Source: Clostridium sp. AF37-5 | Lineage (GTDB): Bacteria; Bacillota; Clostridia; Lachnospirales; Lachnospiraceae | Length of the DNA stretch: 42,281 bases | Reading direction: 5' to 3' | Assembly: GCF_003477605.1 (NCBI RefSeq) | Contig: NZ_QUDR01000013.1 | Coordinates: forward strand, 1-42,281 | Part shown: positions 8,160 to 16,389 of the stretch, one piece after another | How the letters are laid out: every line of letters begins with the position of its first letter | Position numbering within the stretch: position 1 is the stretch's first letter | Notes under the pieces: generated by a model | Told to the model about the DNA's origin: nothing | What the model saw: the letters and a program-made list of their open reading frames with translations, nothing else | Database searches by the model: none | Translations under genes and position numbers: made by a program

Positions 8160-8196
8160 GTCTTTTTTCCTCGCTTTCGAGACATTAGTATAACAT

Positions 8197-8223
8197 AAAA
8201 AAGTGCGCCTGAAAAGCGCACTT
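8197..8223 (-). terminator. Terminator of the arabinofuranosidase gene
   Basis: On the minus strand AAGTGCGC (from 8223 to 8216) pairs with GCGCACTT (8208 to 8201) around an 7-nt loop, followed by six U. Confidence 0.85.
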
Positions 8224-8260
8224 TCTTAATTTTCAGCCATAGCCTTATACTAAATATCTA

Positions 8261-9751
8261 TCACTTGGTATAGAATCTAACTATATTGTATGAATGAGGT
8301 TCTAAAATAACGACACCGTCTTTGACACCGGTTCCTTTTTTCGGCACTACATTTTCAGGATTTTCCGGTGAGTTTACTGCTTTCATATCGTCATTGTTAA
8401 GTACCATATGCTCTGCCAGTGTCAGTTCGCCAAAGCCCTCAAAGTCAAGAGAAACCTCTGCTGTTTCATCCATATTACGGTTCACGGCAAATACGGTCAG
8501 TTCTTTCTTCTCTTCATTCCAGACAACGGAGCTGTCCACATATGGAATCGCATCACGCTTGCCGGCTGCATAAGTGCCACACTCAACATCTGCCTTCAAG
8601 GCAACACCCTGTCCGTAACGGCAGGCATACATAAATGGATAGAAAATCGTCTGAAGCCACATTTTACCACCATTTACTGTCATAATCGGTGCAATTACAT
8701 TGACAAGCTGTGCCAGACAGGCAATTTTTACACGGTCCGAATTATTAATCAGCGTGTTCAATAGACATCCGACTGCTAACGCATCTTCCATCGTGTAAAT
8801 ATCCTCTAACAGTGGTGGCGCAATCTGCCATTTCTCCTGTTTTTTATCCTGCTCCTGTGAATGGAACCAGATGTTCCACTCATCGAAAGAAAGGAAAATA
8901 TCTTTATCACTTTCCTTTTCTTTCTTAATCCTATCGCAGATGGCTCCGACTTTTTTAATAAAATCATCCATGTCCATCGAGCAGCTTAAATACTTCTTCG
9001 TATCATCATCCGGATTTCCGTAATACTCATGCATCGACAAATAATCAATATGGTCGTATGCCTCGCGAAGCACCGTTTCTTCCCATTCGCCAAAGGTCGG
9101 CATGTTCTGATGAGAACTTCCGCAGGCAACCAGCTCAATGGAGTCATCGATCCATTTCATGATTTTTGCTGCTTCACATGCAGTACGTGCGTATTCAGTC
9201 GCTGTTTTATGTCCAATCTGCCAAGGACCATCCATCTCATTGCCAAGACACCAGGTATGAATGCCAAAAGGCTTTTCAAAGCCATTCGCGCGGCGCATAT
9301 TAGCATAATAAGTATCGGTTACGGAATTGCAGTATTCGACAACATTACCGGCTTCTTCCGGCCCACGTGTTCCGAGATTTACTGCCATCATAATGTCCGT
9401 TCCCACACGTTTTGCCCATTCCTGAAATTCATCGATTCCGACTTCATTTGTCTCCACGGAACTCCATGCAAGCTCCATTTTCTTCGGACGCTTTTCTTTT
9501 GGTCCGGTTCCATCTTCCCAGTGATAACCTGATACAAAGTTACCACCCGGATAACGAACCATAGGAATGTTCATCTCACGGATAACCTTAAGAACATCCT
9601 GACGAAATCCCATATCATCGGCAGTCTCATGTCCCGGCTCATAGATACCATGATAAACGGCTCTTCCCAAATGCTCAATAAATGAGCTGTACAATCGTTT
9701 GTCAATCGCACTGATTTGTTTTTCTTTGTCTGCTTTAATTACTGATTTCAT
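8261..9751 (-). CDS. abfA: Intracellular alpha-L-arabinofuranosidase, GH51
   Basis: The 496-aa enzyme removes arabinose side chains from arabinoxylan or arabinan oligosaccharides. GH51 marks: SSFIEHLGRAVYHGIYEPG near the N-terminus, 'VRYPGGNF', the acid/base in LGNEMDGPW (Glu172) and the nucleophile in SFDEWNIW (Glu291). There is no signal peptide, so it acts on imported oligosaccharides. An earlier ATG at 9763 is in frame, but that ATG overlaps the sequence GGAGG, which is the ribosome site for the ATG at 9751; I therefore start at 9751. A beta-sandwich domain closes the protein. The next gene upstream is a GH10 lipoprotein, so the pair fits xylan use. A terminator follows. Confidence 0.93.
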   Translation of the reverse strand: MKSVIKADKEKQISAIDKRLYSSFIEHLGRAVYHGIYEPGHETADDMGFRQDVLKVIREMNIPMVRYPGGNFVSGYHWEDGTGPKEKRPKKMELAWSSVETNEVGIDEFQEWAKRVGTDIMMAVNLGTRGPEEAGNVVEYCNSVTDTYYANMRRANGFEKPFGIHTWCLGNEMDGPWQIGHKTATEYARTACEAAKIMKWIDDSIELVACGSSHQNMPTFGEWEETVLREAYDHIDYLSMHEYYGNPDDDTKKYLSCSMDMDDFIKKVGAICDRIKKEKESDKDIFLSFDEWNIWFHSQEQDKKQEKWQIAPPLLEDIYTMEDALAVGCLLNTLINNSDRVKIACLAQLVNVIAPIMTVNGGKMWLQTIFYPFMYACRYGQGVALKADVECGTYAAGKRDAIPYVDSSVVWNEEKKELTVFAVNRNMDETAEVSLDFEGFGELTLAEHMVLNNDDMKAVNSPENPENVVPKKGTGVKDGVVILEPHSYNIVRFYTK

Positions 9752-9842
9752 ACTTACCTCCATCGAACTCTTTTTCCCTATTGTATATCAGTAGTTTATC
9801 TTTTACCATGTACTATTCTAACCTAACACTGGACAATCATTT

Positions 9843-11129
9843 CTATTTTGATTCGCCTACTTCCCGCACACGATAGAACGATTCCTTAGGTTTTGCATTC
9901 TTATCCCAAAGGTACAAACACTGTACTAAATCATCATACAGTGGATAATCATCACAGATACCAAACACCGTCACACTCGTAATATTACATGGTCCGCCAC
10001 TCGCCGTATCCATCTTTTTCAACAGTTCAAACATTTCTTGATAGCGGTCTGCCTGGCGTTTTAAAGATTTTTCGTCACGCTCACCTGTCTCCTCATCAAT
10101 CTTGAAACTCAATTCCGTAATCTGGATATCAACATTCAATTCGGCATATTTTTTCAAACAATTTTCAAAACTGTCGTAAGAATCGCCCTTCAATTCATCC
10201 GGATTATACAAATCTACCGTTGGCTGCAAACCGATTCCATCAATCAGATTTTTCTCTTTCAGTCCCTTTACAAGATTGTAAATATTCTGCTCTTTTGCAG
10301 GAACATAAACATTGTAATCATTGTAAATGAGTTTCATGCCCTTCTCTGCATATTTTCTTGCGTAAGTAAATGCTTTTTCCACATAGTCGGTTCCCATTGT
10401 GGCATACCAGAAATTATCGCCGCCGTTAAATGTAGTCCGGCAGTTCCAGTTCACAGAATCATCGCCCGTTCCGTCATCCACACACTCATTCACAACATCA
10501 AAACAATAAACAACACCGGGATAATTTTTCTTGCAGTACTCCAAAACACCCTTGATGTAGTTCTCCATGCGCTTTGCCATCACTTTTTTACTGACGTAGC
10601 CCTTCTTTGCATCATAATTCTTTTTAAAGAACCACTCCGGTGTCTGATTATGCCAGACAAGCGTGTGACCACGCATTTTAATTCCATTTTCTTTGCAGAA
10701 ATCAAGGCTTTCTTTGCAGGAATCAAAATTCAGTGAAACATCTGTGGCATTTGCATTCTTTTTGCCCTTTTTCACACATGCCTTTTCGTCCAGTAAATAA
10801 CATGGCTTCATCAGATTACTTAAGGTTGTTGAATTGTAATGTTTCTTCAAAATATTTGCCATGCCCTCATGGTGAATTGCTGCGGTACTCTTATCACTGC
10901 CGTTAATTGCGGCACCCATCATAAAATATTTTGCGTACAAATCTTTCAGTGCCGGACCGTCCACATCGCTTACATCACGACTTGTCTTTTTATTTTCCGT
11001 GACCGCAGAACCGGAAGCTGCTTTGTTTGAATTTGTCTTATTTTCTGTACTATTATTGCTGCCACATGCTGTCATGGACAACATCAGGCAAAAACACAAA
11101 ATTAATGCTGTTATTTTACTGCTTTTCAT
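9843..11129 (-). CDS. GH10 endo-xylanase-like lipoprotein
   Basis: The 428-aa protein has a signal peptide with a lipobox ending in TAC (lipidated Cys22), a Ser/Thr/Asn/Lys-rich linker to about residue 60, and one GH10 barrel. GH10 marks: GHTLVWHNQTPEWF, FDVVNE with the acid/base Glu215, and ITEL with the nucleophile Glu339. It would hang on the outer face of the membrane and cut xylan. Three conserved places differ: GIGLQPT lacks the usual His after the Gln, ITELSF lacks the usual Asp after Leu, and VTVFG replaces the usual VTFWG. The start overlaps the acyltransferase gene by 14 nt behind AAGGAG, so translation is coupled. Confidence 0.85.
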   Translation of the reverse strand: MKSSKITALILCFCLMLSMTACGSNNSTENKTNSNKAASGSAVTENKKTSRDVSDVDGPALKDLYAKYFMMGAAINGSDKSTAAIHHEGMANILKKHYNSTTLSNLMKPCYLLDEKACVKKGKKNANATDVSLNFDSCKESLDFCKENGIKMRGHTLVWHNQTPEWFFKKNYDAKKGYVSKKVMAKRMENYIKGVLEYCKKNYPGVVYCFDVVNECVDDGTGDDSVNWNCRTTFNGGDNFWYATMGTDYVEKAFTYARKYAEKGMKLIYNDYNVYVPAKEQNIYNLVKGLKEKNLIDGIGLQPTVDLYNPDELKGDSYDSFENCLKKYAELNVDIQITELSFKIDEETGERDEKSLKRQADRYQEMFELLKKMDTASGGPCNITSVTVFGICDDYPLYDDLVQCLYLWDKNAKPKESFYRVREVGESK

Positions 11130-12360
11130 TTTCTAGCTCCTTTTTTTCTCTTTTCTTCTGATACCATTTTTTTATTACCTTCGCTGCCGGAAGTTCAACC
11201 AGATACGTCATAGCAATTGCCACCACCAGAGAAAGCACAAAACACAAAATAGTATACTGCCACTGCCATTTAATATCTCCTGTCATATTTGGCAGTTCAT
11301 CTCCCGACCAGTTCGGAATCCGAAACTCCTTTAATTTGACGGCAATGTACTGATGACAGATATAAAATTGGAACGAAATTCCTGCTAAAAATTTCATGAC
11401 GCGGTTGTCAAGAATTTTGCGGAAATACTTGTGGGAAAGAATCATTCCAATCACAAACAGAGCAAATACAAGAGACAACAGAAAGCGGTTATCTAACTGC
11501 CACTGTGTTTCTCTGCCACTTGTCGAGCGCGCTATGCACATCTGATAAAAGAACATGACGGCACCAATTGCCATCACAATCCCGGCAAGACCTTCTGCCA
11601 GCGTTTGCTTTTTCCTCATTTTTGTATATTTCATATACAGCCAGGCTGCCATCATACCGTTAGCAAAAACGGAAAAGAACGTAAGCGTCTGATTCACTAC
11701 TAAATTCTGGTCAATCGAATAGAATCGGCTGCTAAAATACCACGCACTTCCCACACCGATTGCCGTCATTCCAAGATATGTACCCACCGGACATTTGCGA
11801 AACAGCCACACAAGCAGTGGGAAAATCAGATACAGCTGCATTTCTACCGCTACCGTCCACAGAACGCCGTTTAGATGCGTCATACAATTTACATCTCCAA
11901 ATAAATTGTTCGTAAATGTCAGATGCGTAATCAGATCTTTCATCATAAAACCGGTATCGCCGCCGTACTCCGAGAGTGGAATAGCAAAAGCAAACAATAC
12001 GATTAACACCGACAGATAATACGATGGAACAATACGCGCCACTCTTTTTACGTAAAAGCCGGAAACCGTATCCGTTTTGTCGCCATACACCATGTCTCTG
12101 GCATATGGTAAAAAAAGACAGAATCCTGAAAGCAAAATCATCATATCTACTAAAATACTTCCGTTTCTTACAAGCCAGTCCAAATTTACATGTTCTGTAA
12201 GTGGCTGCAACCAGGACTGCTGCCAGATATGATACCACGCAACTAGAAAAATTGCGATTGCCCGAATTCCATCTAACACACCAATGCGATAAATTTCATA
12301 GTCACCTGCCAGTTCGGCAGGTGACTGTTTTCTTCTTTTTTTGTGTTGTCTTTTTCCCAT
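11116..12360 (-). CDS. Acyltransferase 3 family membrane protein
   Basis: The 414-aa protein has about ten transmembrane helices. Family marks are the N-terminal LDGIRAIAIFLVAWYHIW, with the conserved active-site His, and FYVKRVARIVPSYY, the R-rich motif of AT3 enzymes such as OafA and WecH. Such enzymes move acyl groups (usually acetyl) across the membrane onto cell-surface sugars. The N-terminus is very basic (KRQHKKRRK). It starts 13 nt after pta and overlaps the GH10 gene, so pta, this gene and the xylanase look like one transcript; a link between acetyl-phosphate/acetyl-CoA supply and surface acetylation is only a guess. Confidence 0.88.
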   Translation of the reverse strand: MGKRQHKKRRKQSPAELAGDYEIYRIGVLDGIRAIAIFLVAWYHIWQQSWLQPLTEHVNLDWLVRNGSILVDMMILLSGFCLFLPYARDMVYGDKTDTVSGFYVKRVARIVPSYYLSVLIVLFAFAIPLSEYGGDTGFMMKDLITHLTFTNNLFGDVNCMTHLNGVLWTVAVEMQLYLIFPLLVWLFRKCPVGTYLGMTAIGVGSAWYFSSRFYSIDQNLVVNQTLTFFSVFANGMMAAWLYMKYTKMRKKQTLAEGLAGIVMAIGAVMFFYQMCIARSTSGRETQWQLDNRFLLSLVFALFVIGMILSHKYFRKILDNRVMKFLAGISFQFYICHQYIAVKLKEFRIPNWSGDELPNMTGDIKWQWQYTILCFVLSLVVAIAMTYLVELPAAKVIKKWYQKKREKKELENEKQ

Positions 12361-12372
12361 AAAAACTCTCCG

Positions 12373-13350
12373 CTAAGCTAACGCAGCTGTAACGATTGCC
12401 ATCGAGTATACTTCCGATGCGTTACATCCACGTGACAAATCATTAATTGGAGCATTCAAACCAAGCATAATTGGTCCGTATGCATCAAAACCGCCAAGGC
12501 GCTGTGCAATTTTGTAACCAATATTTCCTGCATTGATATCAGGGAAAATAAAGGTATTTGCAGAACCGGCAACCGGGTCTCCCGGACATTTTGTACGAGC
12601 AACTCGTGGTGATACTGCTGCATCAAACTGCATTTCTCCGGCGATCAAAAGATCCGGTGCAAGGTCTTTTGCTTTCTGTGCAGCATTTCTCATCTTGTCC
12701 ACATCCTCGCCGGCACCTGAGCCGTAAGTTGAATAACTTAAGAATGCAATTTTCGGGTCAATTCCAAAAATCTTAGCACACTCTGCACAATCAATTGCAA
12801 TTTCTGCCAACTCGCCCTCATTTGGCTTAATATTAATCGCACAATCACCCATTGCAAGTACCGTGTTACCACCGGTAGCGGACTCACGAACCAGAATAAA
12901 GCAGGATGCTACAATATTTTTACCAGGTTTTGTCTTAATAATCTGCAATGCCGGACGAACCGTATCCGCTGTCGAGTAGGTTGCACCGCCAAGAAGTGCA
13001 TCCGCTTTACCCATCTTGACAAGCATCGTACCAAAATAGTTTGCCTGCTGACAGGTTGCTTTTGCTTTCTCCAATGTCATACCTTTATTCTTACGAAGTT
13101 CATACAGGCACTCAGCCATCTCATCAATGCCTTCATACTCCATCGGGTCTATAATTTCAGCTCCACGAATATTAAATGCACTCTCTTCTGCTGCCTTTGC
13201 AATTTCATCTTTGTTTCCAACCAAAATCGGTGAAAGGAAAGTACTTGCCAAAAGGCGGGATGCCGCTTCCAAAATACGTGGGTCACTGCCTTCTGTAAAA
13301 ACAATCTTCTTCGGATTTTCTTTCAAGATATTAATCAACTTGCCAAACAT
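12373..13350 (-). CDS. pta: Phosphate acetyltransferase
   Basis: The 325-aa enzyme interconverts acetyl-CoA and acetyl phosphate, the first step of acetate formation. It is the short single-domain form (family about 325-335 aa). Visible marks are IVFTEGSDPRILEA at the N-terminus, 'ALLGGATYSTADTVRPALQ', 'FLSYSTYGSG' and the C-terminal 'NDLSRGCNASEVYSMA'. AGGAGG lies 10 nt before the ATG. Acetate kinase, which normally follows directly, is absent; an acyltransferase follows instead. Its promoter region is bordered by hairpin element C. Confidence 0.95.
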   Translation of the reverse strand: MFGKLINILKENPKKIVFTEGSDPRILEAASRLLASTFLSPILVGNKDEIAKAAEESAFNIRGAEIIDPMEYEGIDEMAECLYELRKNKGMTLEKAKATCQQANYFGTMLVKMGKADALLGGATYSTADTVRPALQIIKTKPGKNIVASCFILVRESATGGNTVLAMGDCAINIKPNEGELAEIAIDCAECAKIFGIDPKIAFLSYSTYGSGAGEDVDKMRNAAQKAKDLAPDLLIAGEMQFDAAVSPRVARTKCPGDPVAGSANTFIFPDINAGNIGYKIAQRLGGFDAYGPIMLGLNAPINDLSRGCNASEVYSMAIVTAALA

Positions 13351-13385
13351 ACTACACGTTTCCTCCTAAATATTATTCTCTCTTA

Positions 13386-13413
13386 ATCATACTATTTTTT
13401 GTACAAAAAACAA
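13386..13413 (-). promoter_or_regulatory. Promoter for pta
   Basis: Minus strand: TTGTTT (13413-13408), 16-bp spacer, TATGAT (13391-13386), about 36 bp before the ATG. Confidence 0.45.
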
Positions 13414-13454
13414 GGGGGTAATTAAGAAAAAATGTTAATAATTTTTTTAATTAC

Positions 13455-13594
13455 GTAATTTGATTCAAAAAGTTTCCGTCACATGGGCGCTCCCGCTCAG
13501 ACAACTACGCAGGGGTATCGACATGCACAAAACGCATTGTCTGATACCCGCGTAGTTGTACCCATGTGTCGTAAAACTTTTTGAACCAAATTAC
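13455..13594 (+). repeat. Composite hairpin element C
   Basis: Outer arms of 21 bp (13455-13475 with 13574-13594, one wobble) and CACATGGG/CCCATGTG (13480-13487 with 13561-13568). Then the 5'-side unpaired segment GCGCTCCCGCTCAGA and an inner stem CAACTACGC/GCGTAGTTG, GGGTAT/ATACCC. The core from GCAGGGGTATCGACATG through CATTGTCTGATACCCGCG (about 44 nt) is identical, in inverted orientation, to element D. The arms contain A5/T5 runs as in bidirectional terminators. It lies upstream of pta. Confidence 0.7.
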
Positions 13595-13710
13595 TGCAAA
13601 TCAAAAAAATCAGTAACTATTTTTACCTATTATGAAAAATATTACCTTGCATTATACCAAACGGCAACAAAAAGCGTTGGGGCGTTTTGATTGGTGCACT
13701 TTTTAAATTC

Positions 13711-13852
13711 TGAATTTTAACAGAAAAAGATTTGTAACTTGTAGGTACGAACACGCGGGTATCAGACAATGCGTTTTGTGCATGTCGATACCCCTGCGCG
13801 TTCGTCTAGCGAAAGCGCCTACAAGCTGCAAACCTTTTTCTGCTAAAATTCA
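13711..13852 (-). repeat. Composite hairpin element D
   Basis: Outer arms 13711-13744 with 13818-13852 (about 30 of 35 paired, including GTTACAA/TTGCAGC mismatches). Minus-strand order: stem, unpaired GCGCTTTCGCTAGA, then GAACGCG, GGGGTATCGACATG, loop, CATTGTCTGATACCC, CGCGTGTTC. The core equals that of C. It begins 24 nt after the stop of the PhoB-like regulator and ends in TCTTTTTC on the minus strand, so it is placed where the terminator of that operon should be. Confidence 0.7.
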
Positions 13853-13876
13853 AAAATAAAAATCACCAACAAAAAC

Positions 13877-14545
13877 CTACTCCAGACGATACCCAACATT
13901 CCTAACGGTATGTATCCGTTCTCCCGCCTCTCCCAATTTCTTGCGCAATGTTTTGATATGCATATCCAGTGTGCGGGATTCCCCCTCAAAGGTTGTTCCC
14001 CACACACGATCCATCAAAAGATTTCTTGGCATAACATTTCCGGCGTTACTCAAAAATACACGGAGCAGTTCGAACTCTTTATATGTCAGTTCAATAAGTT
14101 CATCATCCACATAAACACGGTGTTTCTCTACGTTCATCCGAATGTTTCCTGCCGATAATTCTTCAACAGATGCCTCCTGCGATTTGCTGCGGCGCAGTAC
14201 GGCCTTCACGCGGGAAATCATCTCCAAAATACCAAACGGTTTCGCAATATAGTCGTCAGCGCCCGCGTCTAGCCCTCTTACCTTGTCAATTTCCGTGCCC
14301 TTCGCGGTTACAAGAATCACAGGAACATCGGAAAGTCTTGCATCTTCCCGCATTTTTTTGACAATCGAAATACCATCCTCATCCGGAAGCATAATGTCAA
14401 GAAGGACGAGTTCCGGAACTTCATTTTCACACAATTTCCAAAACTCTTTGGCGCACGACGCTTCTTTCGTCTCCATATGACAGTCCTTCATTGCGTACAC
14501 TTCAATTTCCCGGATATTCGGGTCATCCTCTACAACACAAATCAT
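13877..14545 (-). CDS. OmpR/PhoB-family response regulator
   Basis: The 222-aa protein has a receiver domain (acidic pair Asp7/Asp8, phosphoacceptor Asp50 in LLDIMLPDEDG, Lys in AKPFG) and a C-terminal winged helix with 'LTYKEFELLRVFL' and 'RTLDMHIKTLRKKLG'. Its ATG overlaps the stop of the Na/Pi cotransporter gene (14542-14545), so the two are co-translated and it is likely to control phosphate genes in the manner of PhoB/PhoP. No histidine kinase gene follows; hairpin element D starts right after the stop. Partner kinase must be elsewhere or lost. Confidence 0.9.
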   Translation of the reverse strand: MICVVEDDPNIREIEVYAMKDCHMETKEASCAKEFWKLCENEVPELVLLDIMLPDEDGISIVKKMREDARLSDVPVILVTAKGTEIDKVRGLDAGADDYIAKPFGILEMISRVKAVLRRSKSQEASVEELSAGNIRMNVEKHRVYVDDELIELTYKEFELLRVFLSNAGNVMPRNLLMDRVWGTTFEGESRTLDMHIKTLRKKLGEAGERIHTVRNVGYRLE

Positions 14546-16227
14546 TCCGGAACACCTCCTGCCTCATTTTCCTGCTCACTTACTAAACTCATGGCAATGT
14601 TTTCACAATGATCTGCCATTCTCTCATAATTAATCGCAAGTTCGTTGACATAAATTCCAATTTCCGGCGATGTTTTTTCTTTTTTTACCCGCTTTAAATT
14701 CTGCTTCTTAATGCGTTTGTTAATATCATCAATCTGTGTTTCTTTTTCTTCAATTACATTGGCAAGTGTGCCATCATCTTTTATAAAAGCAGAAACCGTT
14801 GTGCTTACAATATCATGCACCTGCTCCGCATAGAAATTCATTTCCTCCCTTAATTTCTTCGGCCATACGGCTTTGCTTTTTGAAATTTTTGCTGCTTCAC
14901 TCATAATGTTTATCGTATGGTCAGAGATACGCTCTAAATCACGAATACAATACACAAGCAAATTCCATTTTGCATACTCTTCCACAATCACGTTGCGGTT
15001 TGCAATCTGACGCAGATATTCGCCTATTTCCTCTTCGTAACGGTCAATCTTTTCTTCCATTTCAATTACCTGATTACGCTTTTCTTCCGAGTAATCATGG
15101 ATACCTTCTAAGGCAAGCGTCACATTTTCCAAAGTAAGATAAGCCATCTCATTTGCCGAGCGCTCACACTGCTCAAGAGCAAGTGCCGGACTATCTAAGA
15201 AACGAGAATCCAAACGTGCAAATTCCGACGTTGTTTCCTCCTCATCCTCTCGAATCGTAAGAGTTGCCAGTTTTTCAAGCATATTTGCAAATGGGAACAA
15301 AAGAATCGTTGCCCCAATGTTAAACAAACTGTGAATCACAGCAATTCCTGCGACTCCTGCTGCATCGTGCATAAAGGAAAAATCAATAAATGCATACAAA
15401 GAGTAAAATAAAACCATAAATACTGTTGTACCGATTACGTTAAAATATAAATGAACAAGTGCGGCACGCTTCGCATTTTTGCCGGCACCGATCGATGACA
15501 AAAGTGCCGTCACACACGTACCGATATTCTGTCCCATGATAATCGGAATTGCTGTCGCATAAGGAACACTTCCGGTCAGACAAAGTGCCTGTAAAATACC
15601 AACCGATGCGGAAGAACTCTGAATAATCGCAGTAAGAATTGCACCTGCCAACATTCCTAAAATCGGATTGGAAAACATCGTTAAAATATGCGTAAACTGT
15701 GGCACATCAGCAAGTGGTTTTACCGCAGCACTCATCGTGTCCATACCAAACATAAGGATGGCAAAACCAATCATAATTGCTCCGATGTCCTTACGTTTTT
15801 CCTGTTTGGATGCCATAATCAAAAAGATTCCGACAATCGCAAGAATCGGTGTAAACGATGTTGGCTTTAATAAAGTAACCAGTAAATTATTTCCTTCAAT
15901 TCCCGTCAGACTCAGAATCCATGACGTCACCGTAGTACCAATATTGGCACCCATAATTACACCAATCGCCTGATTTAATTTCATGATTCCTGAATTTACA
16001 AAACCGACAACCGTTACCGTTGTTGCAGATGAACTCTGAATCACTGCTGTAACACCGGCTCCAAGTAAAACTGCCTTAATGCGGTTATCCGTCAACTTTT
16101 CTAATATTCGCTCTAATCTTCCCCCGGATAATCTTGTCAGTCCGTCTCCCATCACATTCATACCATAAAGGAAGAACGCAAGGCCGCCAATCAATGACAA
16201 TGCCTGCAGCAAAAATTCTGTGTACAT
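14542..16227 (-). CDS. Na+/phosphate cotransporter with PhoU-like domain
   Basis: The 561-aa membrane protein takes up phosphate with Na+. The two inverted halves each carry the family signature QSSSA (residues 64-68, 203-207) and GxNIGT-type motifs (GANIGTTV and GQNIGTC). Residues about 350-555 are cytoplasmic and helical, resembling PhoU, which senses or damps phosphate flux. GGAGGT lies 8 nt before the ATG. It is first in an operon with the PhoB-like regulator, and a candidate Pho box lies at 16308-16324. Length and layout are typical of the NptA/PhoU fusion in Firmicutes. Confidence 0.92.
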   Translation of the reverse strand: MYTEFLLQALSLIGGLAFFLYGMNVMGDGLTRLSGGRLERILEKLTDNRIKAVLLGAGVTAVIQSSSATTVTVVGFVNSGIMKLNQAIGVIMGANIGTTVTSWILSLTGIEGNNLLVTLLKPTSFTPILAIVGIFLIMASKQEKRKDIGAIMIGFAILMFGMDTMSAAVKPLADVPQFTHILTMFSNPILGMLAGAILTAIIQSSSASVGILQALCLTGSVPYATAIPIIMGQNIGTCVTALLSSIGAGKNAKRAALVHLYFNVIGTTVFMVLFYSLYAFIDFSFMHDAAGVAGIAVIHSLFNIGATILLFPFANMLEKLATLTIREDEEETTSEFARLDSRFLDSPALALEQCERSANEMAYLTLENVTLALEGIHDYSEEKRNQVIEMEEKIDRYEEEIGEYLRQIANRNVIVEEYAKWNLLVYCIRDLERISDHTINIMSEAAKISKSKAVWPKKLREEMNFYAEQVHDIVSTTVSAFIKDDGTLANVIEEKETQIDDINKRIKKQNLKRVKKEKTSPEIGIYVNELAINYERMADHCENIAMSLVSEQENEAGGVPE

Positions 16228-16307
16228 TTTTCATACCTCCATCTTTTTTCATTTCTTTCTACCAGTATTTACAATAACGTATCAAAGTAAAATTGAAATA
16301 GACGTTA

Positions 16308-16324
16308 TGTAAAATTTATGTAAA
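16308..16324 (-). promoter_or_regulatory. Candidate Pho box upstream of the Na/Pi cotransporter
   Basis: Minus strand: TTTACA (16324-16319) and TTTACA (16313-16308), a direct repeat with an 11-bp period and 5-bp gap. PhoP boxes of Firmicutes are TTAACA-like hexamers with this period. It lies 80-95 bp before the ATG and also next to the divergent ABC exporter promoter. Confidence 0.45.
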
Positions 16325-16326
16325 AA

Positions 16327-16355
16327 TTGAAAAATTTCTTTTCTTGTGCTAGGAT
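16327..16355 (+). promoter_or_regulatory. Promoter for the ABC exporter
   Basis: TTGAAA at 16327-16332, 17-bp spacer, TAGGAT at 16350-16355; ATG at 16390. The -35 box is 3 bp from the candidate Pho box. Confidence 0.45.
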
Positions 16356-16389
16356 AGGGCATGGAAAACAAGAATTGGAGGCATTATTT

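Noticed and set aside
8160..8260. SAM or methionine riboswitch for metF
   Set aside because: The gap of about 100 bp is filled by the arabinofuranosidase terminator; no room or motif for a riboswitch.
6891..13852. Could the large hairpins be integron attC sites?
   Set aside because: They lack the RYYYAAC/GTTRRRY core pair, and no cassette-like frames or integrase lie next to them.
16327..16389. Longer N-terminus for the ABC exporter starting at TTG 16327
   Set aside because: The TTG belongs to the -35 box and has no ribosome site; the ATG at 16390 has GGAGG at proper distance.
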